From Alitta virens (taxonomy: Eukaryota; Annelida; Polychaeta; Phyllodocida; Nereididae): a stretch of 64,000 nt of DNA. Under the pieces are notes generated by a model that was given only the letters and a program-made list of their open reading frames with translations, searched no databases and was not told the DNA's origin. Location of the stretch: NCBI GenBank assembly GCA_932294295.1, contig OW028586.1, forward strand, positions 11,218,290 through 11,282,289, given 5' to 3'. Shown here piece after piece: positions 1-11,261 of the stretch. Position 1 is the first letter of the stretch. Each line of letters opens with the position of its first letter. A program made the position numbers and the translations under genes.

Positions 1-1330
1 AAAATATGTTTGATTGTTAGGGGGCACCGACAACTCTGGCATACCGGTGCCGGTTCATTGACTAAAAGGTGTAAATGTGTAAGTCTTGAATGTCCTATGA
101 GGCATCTGTGATATATTCCTTGATCTTTGCGAGTATTGAACCTACTAGGTATTTTATTTTGAATGCAAGGTAAGATTGAATGCAACTTGTTGTTATTACA
201 TTCATTCCATTGTCTTTGCCAGCAAGACATGATAAAAGATTTTATAGTCATTTTAAAATCAGTGTATGGAATGGTAAAATCAGTTATCTCTTTTGTAAGA
301 GCCCTTTTTGCTACCAGGTCTGCTTTTTCATTCCCTTCAATGCCAGCGTGTCCAGGAATCCAGCAGAATACTATGTCTTTGTATTCGTGAAGATAGAAAT
401 ACTTAATCAGAACATCTAAGATCCCAGGGTTATCAAGTTGTTTATTTTGGATTGCTTGAAGAGAAGATTTGGAATCAGAACAGATAACATAACGATCTGA
501 TTCTGAGTCCTCGATGTTCTTTAAGGCAAGGTAAATAGCTGTTAATTCTGCAGTGTATATTGAGCAGTGGTCTGGAAGACGACATTCAGCTATAACGGTT
601 TTATAAGAAGTGACTGCACAGCCTACTCGTCTTTCCATTTTTGAGCCATCTGTGTATAGAAATGTGTACGATTCGTATTTAAACCTTATACTATAAAATA
701 GGTTTTGATAGTCTACCGGATTGGTTTTGCTTTTCTTAAGCTCTGCCAAATCCAGTATAACTTTCGGGACTGGGAGAATCCATGGCGGAATGGGTGGTAC
801 TTCCGTCTCGGCAATGATTGTAGTATCAATTTTTGCAGCCTCAAGATAAAATTTCATGCGTAATCCCAGTGGTCGAATGGCGTTTGAACGAGATTCATAA
901 TGATGCATGTATTTTGGATGAAATATTACATCATATGTTGGATTTGTTGGAGTTGAAGCTACTTTTAGTATGTATTGCATGGATAACTTGATACGACGAA
1001 GGGAAAGTGGAGGTTCCCCTGCCAGTACATATAAGCTCTCTACAGGAGATGTACGAAAAGCTCTTAAGCTTAGTCGCAACCCTTGATGATGTACAGAATT
1101 CAGGCATTTTAGATAAGATGGTCTGGCGGAGCCATATACCACAGAACCATATTGAAGTCGAGAACGAGTAATTGCTCGATAGAGACGAAGGAGGACCGTT
1201 GTGTCCCCACCCCAATTATATTTGCTCACTACTTTAAGGAGGTTCATTGATTTCAGGCACTTTGCTTTCAGTGCTTTGATATGCGGAATGAAAGACAATT
1301 TGGAGTCAAAGAGTACACCCAAAAATTTTG
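1..1330 (-). mobile_element. LINE copy (I/Nimb-like), 5'-truncated, cut by window edge
   Basis: This stretch aligns base for base, without gaps, to 12398-13727 of the complete LINE in this window, with roughly ten substitutions (under 1%), so it is a young copy of the same family. On the minus strand it covers about residues 740-1182 of ORF2: the end of the RT domain, the RNase H domain (TDGS near 650) and part of the C-terminal Cys/His region. Homology stops abruptly at 1330, which is the 5' truncation point expected from incomplete target-primed reverse transcription. Its 3' end and target-site duplication lie left of the window. It cannot be autonomous. Confidence 0.93.
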
Positions 1331-1896
1331 CCAAATTTTGTAAAACGTAGCTGACAAATGTCAATGTCACTATCAAAAGGCACCACTAAACTATATAGTG
1401 TATTACTGTACAAAATTTCATTAGGGTAAGTGCATTAGTGTTAGAGCTCTGCTCTGGAAATGAAAGTGTTACGCCTTCCACCTTCTCACCTGCCTTTCGG
1501 ACATACACTAAAAATGGCAAAAATTTATAGTCTTCAGTTTGTTCTTTTTTCTTTGTTGTGTTTTCATGAAAAATCACCATCTTTGAGAATGAAATAGATA
1601 AATATATTTTTGAGCTTCAACCAAACTGGCTTGAGACTAAAGGCCATAACTTTCTAGCAAAAGTTTACATGATGGCAGGACCTATCTTTCCAGAATTTCA
1701 GATGTTTTGACAACATATTCCAAATCAAATATGGGGCTAGCACATGTTCTGTGCTATAGACAAAATTACAATAGATATATGACAAAAAAGCCCAGAATTT
1801 GTACTTTTTGTGATTTCTTTCAAATTCAATTAGTATGATAGCTGTTTGTCTAAAAAGTAGCTTCAAATTTTGAGAACAAAATTAGATATCAACTTG
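1331..1896. other. No gene recognised
   Basis: AT-rich sequence with only short unconvincing reading frames. No repeat, splice pattern or protein similarity was noticed. Confidence 0.5.
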
Positions 1897-1908
1897 TTTT
1901 GTGGAAAG

Positions 1909-2097
1909 TGTGTGTGTGTGTGATTAGGGCTTTACGTCCTGTATTTCTGCACCAGTTGGGCTAATTAGGACAGGCAGAGACCATGGCAATGAGACGAAGG
2001 ATGAAACAGCCATCCAACTTAGGCTTGACCGGGAATCGAACCCGGGACCCAGCTGTTGGAAGCCCAGAGCGCTACCTCTGAGCTAGGCCCCGCCCTG
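1909..2097 (-). mobile_element. tRNA-derived SINE, full length
   Basis: Read on the minus strand, the element starts with a tRNA-like head. It has an A box (TAGCTCAGAGGTAGCGC), an anticodon-loop-like CTTCCAA and a B box (GGTTCGATTCC), followed by a roughly 110-bp body and a (CA)n tail. The loop and T-arm resemble tRNA-Gly(UCC). Imperfect flanking repeats (ttttgtggaaag / tattgtggatag) look like an aged target-site duplication. At least ten relatives lie in this window. Confidence 0.9.
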
Positions 2098-2429
2098 TAT
2101 TGTGGATAGAGAGATAGGTGTCCTATTTAACCTTTCTGAAAGTATCACACGTGAATTCAGTGGAATTTCTGCGCCAGGCCATTTTATATAATCAGAATTT
2201 TGCCGTGCTTTTCAGAACTAAATGAGCCACGTAGGAAGAAGACCCATGTGGAAGTAAAGGAGGTATCTTTGCACATTTGATCTTTTTTTTTTATGTACGG
2301 GATTCAATGAGCATACAACGTAATAAGTTTGGCTCTTGTACAGCACCATGCCGCAATGATAAACTTAACATAATCTGTACACATACTAAATTTCAGGCAA
2401 TGTCTGTGAATAACTTATATCGTGAAGAG

Positions 2430-2620
2430 TGGTGGTGGGTGGGTCATTAGGGCTTTACGTCCTGTATTTCTGCACCTGATGGGCTAATTAGGACAGGCAG
2501 GGACCATGGCAATGAGACGAAGGATGAAACAGCCATCCAACTTAGGCTCGACCGGGAATTGAACCCGGGACCCAGTGGTTGGAAGCCCAGAGCGCTACCT
2601 CTGAGCTCGGCCCCCACCCC
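2430..2620 (-). mobile_element. tRNA-derived SINE, full length, 15-bp TSD
   Basis: Same SINE family, of the subtype whose tail is (CCACC)-like instead of (CA)n and whose body reads CATCAGGTGC instead of CAACTGGTGC. It is flanked by a perfect 15-bp duplication, ttatatcgtgaagag (2415-2429 and 2621-2635), as expected for insertion by target-primed reverse transcription. Confidence 0.93.
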
Positions 2621-2714
2621 TTATATCGTGAAGAGATTCAAAGCTTCAATAAATCTTAAACAAATATATGTGGATAAAGCCACACTTCTGGTAAGCTGTT
2701 GTGTGACAGGCAAA

Positions 2715-2903
2715 GTCTCTTGGTGTGATGGCCAAGGTCATGTCATGGCTTGTTTTATATGTCATATAACTCAATCATGATGTGACAGCTTGGGCCATAC
2801 ATCAAATAAACACAATCTATACAGTATTGATGTGAAGGCCATGCCACACATCAGATAAAACAATCTTGGTGTGACTGCCTACGTCACAATCAAATAAACA
2901 CAA
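2715..2903 (+). repeat. Degenerate tandem repeat, about 45-60 bp units
   Basis: Four diverged units follow one another. Each begins with tggtgtga or tgatgtga and, in three of them, runs on to a run like catcaaataaacacaatct. They are old and show no coding signal. Confidence 0.6.
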
Positions 2904-4463
2904 TTTTCTGTGCAATGCATTTATCAGGTTATGTTCATTTAAATTAGATTCCCTGGCTTTAAATTTATTAGGTTTAGTATCACTTTTGATAATACCCAAA
3001 TAAACACTACAAATGCTGACAAGTCTGTATGTTTGTTAAATTTGAGTGAATCATTCCTCCAGTTCTAGAACTTTTATTTTGCTGGTGATACTGTTGCATT
3101 TTAGTGTTCATTGCAGCCATAAATGGGCAAAAAAGGGATGCCGCTGCAGTGAAGCGCAGAAATAAAGCGCAAAGGAAAAAGAAAAGTCAAACCGAAAAAG
3201 AAAATATTAAGGAAAGTACACAAGTTTTTAACAGAACCGTCGCTCTCACCAAACTGTCTTTACTGGAGTGATGACACCAGAAATCCGGATGCCCCACCAT
3301 TTGCAGATACTCCTGTGACTTAGCCATCACCTTGATGATAACAACCTTGTAGGTTGTAAACTCAAGAATCCCATCAGCTCAAGAAAACATTGTGCATCAG
3401 TAGTGCTGCTCATTTAAAAGAAAAAGTCACTGAGAAAATAGTTTCAGCAAAAAGAGAACTCCTTGTCCTTGGATTGTTGATGATAAACAAGCTAAGAAAT
3501 GAAGAAAAATTACTAAAGACTGATTCTTCACTTTATGTAGATACAGAAAAAAAAACATGGTAGGGTCATATTTTTTAGGAGTTTCTATTATCAGAATGTT
3601 ATTTTTATTTCCTCGTGTGGATGGCCAAACATGGATATTGATCTCAGAGGAATGTCAAAACCGTAACTATGATGTGTTTGAGACCAGCCATCCATATTAT
3701 TTGGGCTTTTATAACTTATTTGAACTGTACCTATTTGTGCAGTGGTTGCTTCATCAAGACATCAAGTTCCTTATACACAATATGTATGTGTGAGAAGGCA
3801 AACAGTAGCATGAACATTGAAGTGAGTGCCTTAAATCCTTGTCAGAGAATGATTTACATCACAGAATACAAGCCAAATTATAGGCCTGAACACTGTGCAT
3901 TGAGTAGCAGTGAATAATACAAAAAAACCTTCTAAAATGAATGACTTGCAAATTGTTCTCTGTCAAAATTATTGACTGTTGTTAATTGCAAAAGAATAAT
4001 TGGTGAATCAGGACATATAATTATCATGATTATTACTGTATGTGTATTGAATGAATCTGCTGATCAAATACAGGCAGATGATGCTCAAATTAGAATTTGA
4101 TTGAAAGCCATTGTGACCCGAGCCCTGCCCATCTTGCAAATGCTCAAGACTGTTCAATCTAAACTTATGGAGAGGAGGAAATGGTGTTGCTCTTCTTGGT
4201 ACATGAAAATTATAAATTTGTTTCTTATTCCAGTATGGCTTATATTGGACAGAAGTTAGGGGTGTGCAAGAAGTTAAGGGTGTGCCAAAAGGTATACCCC
4301 ACAATCAGTTGTATACCACATAGAAAAGCCACGTGGTATAGCCTATGTGGTATACATGTGTATACTACATGGTTTACCTTATATGGGAAGATAAATATAT
4401 ACTACATGCCTCTTCACAAACCAGAATGAGGCCAGTCCAGACTGGAGCTAATTTACATAATTT
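2904..4463. other. No gene recognised
   Basis: A lysine-rich coding-like stretch near 3120-3290 is quickly interrupted by stops and was not recognised. At 4290-4385 there are several short palindromic copies of a gtataccaca-like motif. No RNA gene or complete transposon was seen. Confidence 0.45.
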
Positions 4464-4476
4464 AGAATCCGGAACT

Positions 4477-4523
4477 GTGTGTGTGTGTGTGTGTGAGTTA
4501 TTGTTTAACGCCTCATCAGCACC
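4477..4523 (-). mobile_element. Ultra-short LINE 3'-end insertion, 13-bp TSD
   Basis: This 47-bp segment consists only of the terminal (GT)n tract and the last few tens of bases of the I/Nimb-like LINE (minus-strand core GCTGATGAGGCGTTAAACAA). It lies between two perfect copies of agaatccggaact (4464-4476, 4524-4536). Reverse transcription probably stopped almost at once after priming. Confidence 0.9.
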
Positions 4524-4536
4524 AGAATCCGGAACT

Positions 4537-4742
4537 ATTGTTTCTCTGTAAACAACAATCAGCTGATCACTGTCAACAACAATCAGCTGATTTATGATGG
4601 CGACAAATTTTTAATTGGGATTTAATCTTGAAATTGGTTAGTATAGCTGAAATTGGTTTCTTGATATTTTATATTGAACAACGATTATAGAGAATTAAAC
4701 CTAGAAATATAAAATTCTTTAAAATATCATCATACTCATTTG
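4537..4742. repeat. Short direct repeat next to Crypton remnant
   Basis: The motif caacaatcagctgat occurs twice in close succession (about 4552-4590). The rest is AT-rich with nothing else recognised. Confidence 0.5.
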
Positions 4743-6038
4743 CAGACAACGAAATGGACATAACTGATGATTTGTTGATGGCATGTGACAGCCCTACAAT
4801 GCCAATGGACAGGATGCCTGGTCTTGCAGAACATATGGTCTAATTTCCAAATGAAAATGTTGAAGAATTGGCTTATGTGTAGGACAAGCAGACAAAATCC
4901 ACTGAACAAATTTGGCAAAATTTCTATGAATTTGTGAAAAATCACAGACCCTCTGTAATCCCACCTGAAAAATTACAACCAGAGGCCCTAGATGCCCAGC
5001 TGGGCTCTTGGATCATGAGCTTGAAAAAGAAAAATGGTCAAGATTATGAGATATTTTCCATCATAACCTACTACGGATGTGTGAAGAGAAAACTTGAACA
5101 ACTGGGCTACAGCTACGATATTGGGAAAGATCCTAAATTCAAATTGTCTCGCCAAGTGCTCTCAAGCAAGAAGATAGAATTAAAGAAGGAAGGAAAGGCA
5201 ACAAGCCTAACACTGCTTCAGCTCTGGGTCCAGATGAAGAAAAACTATGGATGACAGGCAATTTCGGATTGAAAATGGAGAAAAGCTGCAGAATTTTGTT
5301 TGGTACAGCACAACTAAAGGGTTTAGGTTTGGGGATGTCAGGAGGCAAAACAGCTTCTCTAGGGTGACATTAGTTTTATTGAAAATTGGAATGTTAAACA
5401 CCTAAGTTTCACAGAGCAGGCTACTAAGACACGTAATGGCACAAGTACTCGCCTACGTCAAATTTTTCGCATCGAATGATGATAAATGTCCTGTCAAAGC
5501 ATTTAAACTTTTTGCCGAGAAACGTCCAGTAAGTATGATGTCCCCAGCATCTCCCTTATTTCTAACAGTTAATCACAACAAAAAGTCCCTAGGTACTCCA
5601 TGGTTTAAAAGTTTGCCACTGGGTGTCAATAAATTGTCGACCATAATGAAACGAATGGCCCAAAAAGCTCAGCTGGTGGGTAAATTTACAAATCACAGTG
5701 TGAGAAAAACCATGTGCTCCACTCTGATCCACGCAGGTGTCCATCCAAACGATGTAGCCCAACTTTCAGGCCATAAAAATATTGACAGTTTAAATTCTTA
5801 TGCAACATCTAGTTTGGCAAAGCAAAAGCAAATGTCTGAAATTCTTCACACCATGCACAGCTCTGTCATTGAAGCTGACAATAATAAGACTGTCAAAGGT
5901 TCACTGAGTTCAAGGCCAGCTCAGCCCCAATCAACATCTATGCAAAGCCAACAACATGGCATTTTCGGCGGCATTTTGACCCATTGTCATGTAAGTTTTA
6001 ATGGTGGTGTCACTTTCAATGTTTCCACAAACCAGTGA
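4743..6038 (+). pseudogene. Decayed Crypton-type tyrosine recombinase (DUF3504-like)
   Basis: A splice acceptor-like tttgcag precedes an ATG at 4754. The frame then reads through in-frame TAA and TAG codons into a helical N-terminal domain (4934-5190, ending near RQVLSSKKIELKKEG). At least three frame changes between 5185 and 5440 follow. The C-terminal recombinase core is open from 5436 to 6038 and shows CPVKAFKLFAEKRP, the H-x-x-R box NHSVRKT and then SGHKNIDSLNSYAT, whose Tyr sits where the catalytic nucleophile is expected. This order matches Crypton recombinases and their domesticated relatives (the KCTD1/ZMYM-type DUF3504 domain). Family knowledge: these enzymes move circular DNA through a Tyr-linked intermediate. 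The first catalytic Arg region is in the frameshifted part. The copy is dead. Confidence 0.85.
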
Positions 6039-6101
6039 TTGATTGTATTCAGTGAAAGAAAGTCATAAATAAAGTTATTTGTAAAATAAGCGAGTGTTGG
6101 G

Positions 6102-6289
6102 TGGTGGTGGATTAGGGTTTTACGTCCTGTATTTCTGCACCTGATGGGCTAATTAGGACAGGTAGGGACCATGGCAATGAGACGAAGGATGAAACAGCAA
6201 TCCAACATAGGCTAGACCAGGAATGGAACCCAGGACCCAGTGGTTGGTTGGAAGCTCAGCGCGCCACCACTGAGCTAGTCCCCCACCCC
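6102..6289 (-). mobile_element. tRNA-derived SINE, 13-bp TSD
   Basis: SINE of the (CCACC)-tail subtype with several mutations in the head (B-box region altered, gaagctcagcgcgcc). It is flanked by perfect agcgagtgttggg copies (6089-6101, 6290-6302). It inserted just downstream of the Crypton remnant. Confidence 0.9.
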
Positions 6290-6302
6290 AGCGAGTGTTG
6301 GG

Positions 6303-6609
6303 ATTATGTATTACTACGCAGTTACGTCATATGTAAACATCTACGATTGGCTTGTTGAAGTGATCATGTTTTCACAAATTTTGAGTGAGTATTAGCTCTT
6401 GTATAGCGCAAAGTAACCTAAATATAATTAAAACAGCAAAAAATAGTTGGCAAGGAAAGAACATGTTTGTGTCCCATATGGGAAAATAATCAGTTTGAAT
6501 CGAGGAAGTAGTGATGCTGTGCTGTTGGCCTAGGAGGGTTCTGATTGGCTGATGCTGTGATTAATGTTCATGAAATTTTTCTGTACCACATGATGACGCT
6601 AATGTTTTT
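6303..6609. other. No gene recognised
   Basis: AT-rich spacer with nothing recognised. Confidence 0.5.
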
Positions 6610-6809
6610 GCAAAAGTGATAATATTGTGGTGTATAAATAAGGCTCAAGTGGTTATGTGGTATATTTTGATATTCCCTCACTTGTGGACAGATTGGCTTC
6701 AGAATTCACTCGTGGCTAACGCCACTCATGAATCCTGGCCAATCTGTCCACTCGTGGGGAATATCAAAATATACCACATAACCCTTGGGTCTTATTATAA
6801 TACTTTTGC
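6610..6809. repeat. 200-bp foldback palindrome (MITE-like)
   Basis: The left half, from gcaaaagt through tatgtggtatattttgatat to ggacagattgg, is matched in reverse complement by ccaatctgtcc, atatcaaaatataccacata and a terminal acttttgc. A smaller inner palindrome (attcactcgtggc / gccactcatgaat) fills the centre. Nearly the whole 200 bp could form one hairpin or cruciform. Mismatches show some age. It encodes nothing. It is probably a foldback MITE; a fixed head-to-head duplication is the alternative. Confidence 0.8.
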
Positions 6810-7530
6810 CTGTTCAATGGATTTAGAGTCTGTTATTGCAGAGCTGACAACAGCTTGTAAGTATACTGGAGCTCATTAATGTGGAAATAAGTGTGGTATT
6901 GCATGTCGTGGAAGGCATTATTCATTCAGTAGCCTTTTGCACCATTAGCCTTTATGGGGGGGGGGGGGGTCTCTACTGGTTGAGAGTCATTTCAAATTAG
7001 TAACCTGTCATATGAGTAAGCTATTTTCTTGTGGCAGATACCAGGCAGTAGTAAAGCATATGCAATGAGTCTGTGTCATACACAGCTACCCATTTAGCAT
7101 TGGATGCTTTTGCTTTTAATTTCAGAGTTAGGTGCAAAGTCGTGGATTTTGTTGAGTCCCCAAGGGATAAATGGATTGAACTAGAAAAATGTAATATGTT
7201 GTTGCTGCAATGTTTCAGAAAAAAAATTTTTCATTTGTAATTTTATTTATAAGTTTGTGTATTTCTCTTTCAAGTTTTACCCAGGGGCACTCACTGATGC
7301 TGAAAAATAATTTTGCCATGCTTAAGCCAATGAATATTCATTTAGCCGAATCACCCTAAATCATTTAATGCTGAGCAAATATATTTTGCTTTCCTGCCTA
7401 AGTTACAAACCTAATGAATCGGTCCTGTATGATTGTTTTATATGTAAGTAACTGTACAATTTCGGACGCTTCTGCTAGCACAAATTTCATGTATTTCATA
7501 AACAATTTTGCTTTGTTTTTTATGTTCATA
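6810..7530. other. No gene recognised; G13-type run
   Basis: Only a homopolymer run of G near 6957-6969 stands out. No coding or repeat structure was recognised in the rest. Confidence 0.5.
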
Positions 7531-8060
7531 TACATAATGAGCAGTTAAAATAGGATAATATTATAAATATGATATATATTTCAAGTATTGATTCAGTCCC
7601 ATGTAAAAATGGTAGAATTATGAGCCACATGAGACGCCTACTGACACTAGAGTTCACATGCTTCCTCCCCCAAGAGACGTCTACAGACACTGAAGTCTAA
7701 GTACTGCCTGCCTCCCAAGAAAAGAGAAGACTGTGTGCAGTTTGCTTTATTGTATATTTATAAACATAACGGACAGTTAATACAGGCATTATTCTATAAA
7801 TATGATATATAATTTCAATGGTAGATTGATGAGCCACATGAGACGCCCTCTTACACTAGAGTCTAAGTGCTGCCTCCCTCCCAAGAGATGCCTACTGACA
7901 ATGGAGTTCAAGCACTGGCTTCATCCCAAGAAAAGATAAGACTGTGTCCTTTAATGTATATATTTACAAACATAATTGGAATTTTTTTGGTGATTTATAA
8001 ATTTACAAGCATAATGGACAGTTAGAGCAGGCACAATTCTCTTAATATAAGATATATAGG
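7531..8060. repeat. Imperfect long tandem repeat, about 235-bp period
   Basis: Each unit has an AT-rich part (cataatggacagtta..., then ataaatatgatatata) followed by a purine-rich part (gagccacatgagacgcc, tcccaagaaaaga). The AT-rich part starts near 7531, 7764 and 8010, and the purine-rich part near 7620 and 7832. Divergence is considerable. No reading frame spans the units. Confidence 0.7.
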
Positions 8061-8600
8061 CAGTGGCTGAATGATGATACTGGATAAGTGCCACCTGATG
8101 GAATGCAATAGGCAAGTGATTTGTTCCCTCATCAATCCTCAGAAGAGGTTAGAATTAATTGATTAGACAGACATTACTTTATGGTTTTTTTGTCTTCAGC
8201 TGACAGGCCCTGACTAATGACTATAGAATTTTCTCTTTTTAAATGTCATGGTTTAGCCACATAAAAATATAGAATTATACAGTAGCTCCATAAAATGATA
8301 TGATCTACTCCTATTATAAATTACTTTTCCTATTTGTTTTATCATACTTCTCTTCAACATCCATGTATAAATTACAAAAATTTAAACAAAATTTGCAACA
8401 GGTTGTATTGCGACATGCGCATGCGTTGAACACGACAGGAGAAAAAAAAGTGAGCTGCGTAAAAATAGCCAAAAATACAACTAAACCACTGAGGACAAAG
8501 AGTAAAACAGGTAAATATGGATAAATAAAACATATACAGTAGTAGTGTAAGTGGAAGAAGTGTCAAACCAGCATTTTATTGTTACAGAAACCCAAGTAAA
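8061..8600. other. No gene recognised
   Basis: AT-rich, without recognised features. It ends where the remains of a second LINE begin. Confidence 0.45.
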
Positions 8601-9038
8601 CACCACGTGAAACATAGCAAAAATGGACGAGGGGTCCGCATCTCTGGCAGATCCCTCCCAGAGAAAACAAAATGAAACGAGCCAAAACGAAACAAGCCAA
8701 AACGAATCAAAACAAGATGCTAAGAAACCAACAGAAGAAGAAAACAAATAAAACACCGAACAAGACGAGAAGATGAGCACGAGCGATAATGAGGAAGACG
8801 ACATAGACGAAGTCGATGAAAAAGCCCTACTTGATCTAAGTTCAGAAAGTATGCAGACAATTACGAAACATCTAGAAAATCTAACCACAGATGAAGAAAA
8901 AGAGGTAAGTAATATCAATATCCCAAATGAAAGAGAACTAAAAATACATATGTAAAACAATGATCCAAAAGTATATGAGAAAGGGATCTGATCCAAATAA
9001 CAGTAAAATCCATCACAAGTTCGTACTAGGAGACATGA

Positions 9039-9226
9039 GGGTGGGGTGGGTGATTAGGGCTTTACGTCCTGTATTTCTGCACCAGTTGGGCTAATTAGGA
9101 CAGGCAGAGACCATGGCAATGAGACGAAGGATGAAACAGCCATCCAACTTAGGCTTGACCGGGAATCGAACCCGGGACCCAGCGGTTGGAAGCCCAGAGC
9201 GCTACCTCTGAGCTAGGCCCCCGCCC
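9039..9226 (-). mobile_element. tRNA-derived SINE, 15-bp TSD
   Basis: A well preserved SINE with intact A and B boxes inserted into the decayed LINE. The duplication tactaggagacatga (9024-9038 and 9227-9241) is perfect, so the insertion is younger than the LINE around it. Confidence 0.94.
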
Positions 9227-9775
9227 TACTAGGAGACATGAAAATCAACTATGCAGACAAATATAAGTACCTAGGATATTATATTGATAATAAAAACAAT
9301 CTCCAAGACCATATCAAATCAATTAAAGGAAGGGTAGAAACAGCATATCAAACAGTACTTAGCATATTACACAACAAAGAGTTTGGCAAAATACAAATGA
9401 GTACAGTATGGAAATTAGTAGAAACATGTATCATCCCTGTAATTACATATGTAAGTGAAACATGGAGTCCAAAGAAAACTGAAATGAGAACACTAAATAA
9501 AATCCTAGATGAAATTCTCAAGCGCATACTAATGGTACCTCAAAGTACACCAAGAGAAGCATTGTACATAGAAACCAAGCTAATGGACAATGAGAGAATC
9601 ATTGACAAAAAAAAATTTAACATGTATTATAGAATTGATAAAACCACAAATAATATAACTAAATACCGAATACAAGACAATGAAAAAACTCAATGGCTTA
9701 AAAGCATTGAGACAACTTCTGAAAAATACAACATTAATATAGATGAGATAAAAACAATGACCCCTAAAAAAGTTA

Positions 9776-9816
9776 GTGTGTGTGAGTTATTGTTTAACAC
9801 CTCATCAGCACCTGAG
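9776..9816 (-). mobile_element. 41-bp LINE 3'-end insertion in frame, 13-bp TSD
   Basis: The terminal (GT)n plus about 30 bp of the I/Nimb-like LINE 3' end sits inside the reading frame of the second LINE. It is flanked by perfect cctaaaaaagtta copies (9763-9775, 9817-9829). Insert plus one duplication is 54 bp, exactly 18 codons, so the frame stays open and gains residues such as VSVCELLFNTSSAPEP. Confidence 0.93.
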
Positions 9817-10429
9817 CCTAAAAAAGTTAAGAATTATATAAGAAAAACAGTACACAAAGTCTTCAGGAAAGAGCTATTTAAAAACACGAATGAGAAAAGC
9901 AAAATCAAGTACCTAACCGAAGGATACATAGAAGATGAAAAGGCAAACTATACAAACCAGTACAACAGAGAAAGCACAAGTATTATCTTCAAAGCTCGAA
10001 ACAGAATGCTAAACATAAAAGGAAATTTCAAAAACAAATACCAAACCAAACATGTAGACTATGTAACCTACAAGAAGAAAGACAAGAACATATATTAACA
10101 CAATGTCAAGTAATAATAGAAAAAGGGCTGACAATCAAAAAGGACCTACTATTCTCAAGAAGTTCATACATACTTAATAAGGTAGTTAGCAAACTGAAGG
10201 AAATAATAATAATACTGGAAAATGAAGAAAATAAATAAAGCGAATAACAAATAATAATATATGAATGAAAATAAAAAGGTTCAAACAATAATAATAAGAA
10301 AATAAATATATTTCCAACACCATAATAAACAACAGTAAACTAAAACCAAAGTATAGTGCACCTCCTTCGAAATTTATTTTTAGAGTAGAGCTACCCGGAA
10401 ACCCAGGATATACCAGCACAAATTAAGAG

Positions 10430-10780
10430 GAAGAAGAATGTTGAGTAGAAGGAGTCATCATTGATGATTATTGTTTACAAGGTGAATTCCAACACAAAAA
10501 ATAATTTTGCGGCAACTTTAATTGTCTCTGGCAAACTACTATGATATTGTATTTCAAAATTAAGGTAAAAAGACATAAAATTGGCTGTTATTTGGTAATA
10601 ATTGTAGTTTACTCAGTTTCCTGTGCACTTCCAGGCTCCTCCAGACTCCAATATCTCTAATGCTCAAAACAATTTTCTTACAGATTAATCTGATGATTCA
10701 GCCAATTATGAATGTTTCATGTATGAGCTTTGTCTTGCCTTAATTTACTGTCAATATCCAGATGGAATTAGCATACAGTA
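10430..10780. other. No gene recognised
   Basis: AT-rich spacer with nothing recognised. Confidence 0.5.
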
Positions 10781-10790
10781 GTTTGTATCT

Positions 10791-11029
10791 TGGTGGTGGT
10801 GGTGTGTGTGTGTGTGTTATTGTTTAACGCCTCATCAGCTGGTGGTGGTGGTGGATTAGGGCTTTACGTCCTGTATTTCTGCACCAGTTGGGCTAATTAG
10901 GACAGGTAGGGACCATGGCAATGAGACGAAGGATGAAACAGCCATCCAACATAGGCTCGACCGGGATTGAACCCGGGACCCAGTGGTTGGAAGCCCAGTG
11001 CGCTACCACTGAGCTAGGCCCCCACCCCA
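10791..11029 (-). mobile_element. Chimeric SINE plus LINE 3' end
   Basis: Read on the minus strand, a complete tRNA-derived SINE (head near 11025, CCACC tail near 10845) is followed directly by the 3' end of the I/Nimb-like LINE (GATGAGGCGTTAAACAATAA plus (AC)n, about 10804-10840). One pair of flanking repeats, tttgtatct (10782-10790 and 11030-11038), encloses both parts, so they appear to have inserted as one unit. Confidence 0.82.
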
Positions 11030-11261
11030 TTTGTATCTACCATATTTATTTGTGTATAATGCTGCCTCGCCTTTAATGCGACCCCTTATTTTCTGAGGGT
11101 TACTGGCAATGCCAGGAATGCCATGGACAATAAATGTCACCATGTCAACAATTAAGCCTCTTTATCATATGATTTCTGGGGGCAAAACTTCAATTTTTCT
11201 GAGGCTTATCTATCTCCAGAAATAGTATAGGCAGTCGTTTTCTTGTAATCCACACTGGTTT

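Larger units (their letters stand above)
8623..10260 (+). pseudogene. Decayed, internally deleted non-LTR retrotransposon
   Basis: The left part (8623-8910) reads as an acidic, Gln/Asn-rich protein start, with MDEGSASLADPSQRKQ, an in-frame TAA near 8749, then MSTSDNEEDDIDEVDEKAL. After a short non-coding join and an inserted SINE, an open frame (9238-10098) carries the C-terminal part of a LINE reverse transcriptase: KYKYLGYYIDNKNN, YVSETWSPKKTEMRTL and TPREALYIET. The catalytic RT core is missing, so about 2-3 kb has been deleted. Near 10040 the frame shifts, and the usual C-terminal zinc-finger-like motif (CRLC then EHILTQC) continues in another frame to about 10240. The clade is uncertain. 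The copy is inactive. Confidence 0.8.

Noticed and set aside
163..419. Two overlapping plus-strand frames, repeated at 12560-12816
   Set aside because: They are antisense shadows of the LINE ORF2 and recur only because the LINE does.
2030..2097. Possible tRNA-Gly gene on the minus strand (and similar at the other SINEs)
   Set aside because: A and B boxes are present, but stem pairing is poor, each copy continues into a conserved body with a repeat tail, and copies have insertion duplications: these are SINE heads.
8481..8996. 171-aa Ser/Phe-rich minus-strand frame
   Set aside because: Antisense of the acidic N-terminal region of the second LINE; its composition is what the opposite strand would give.
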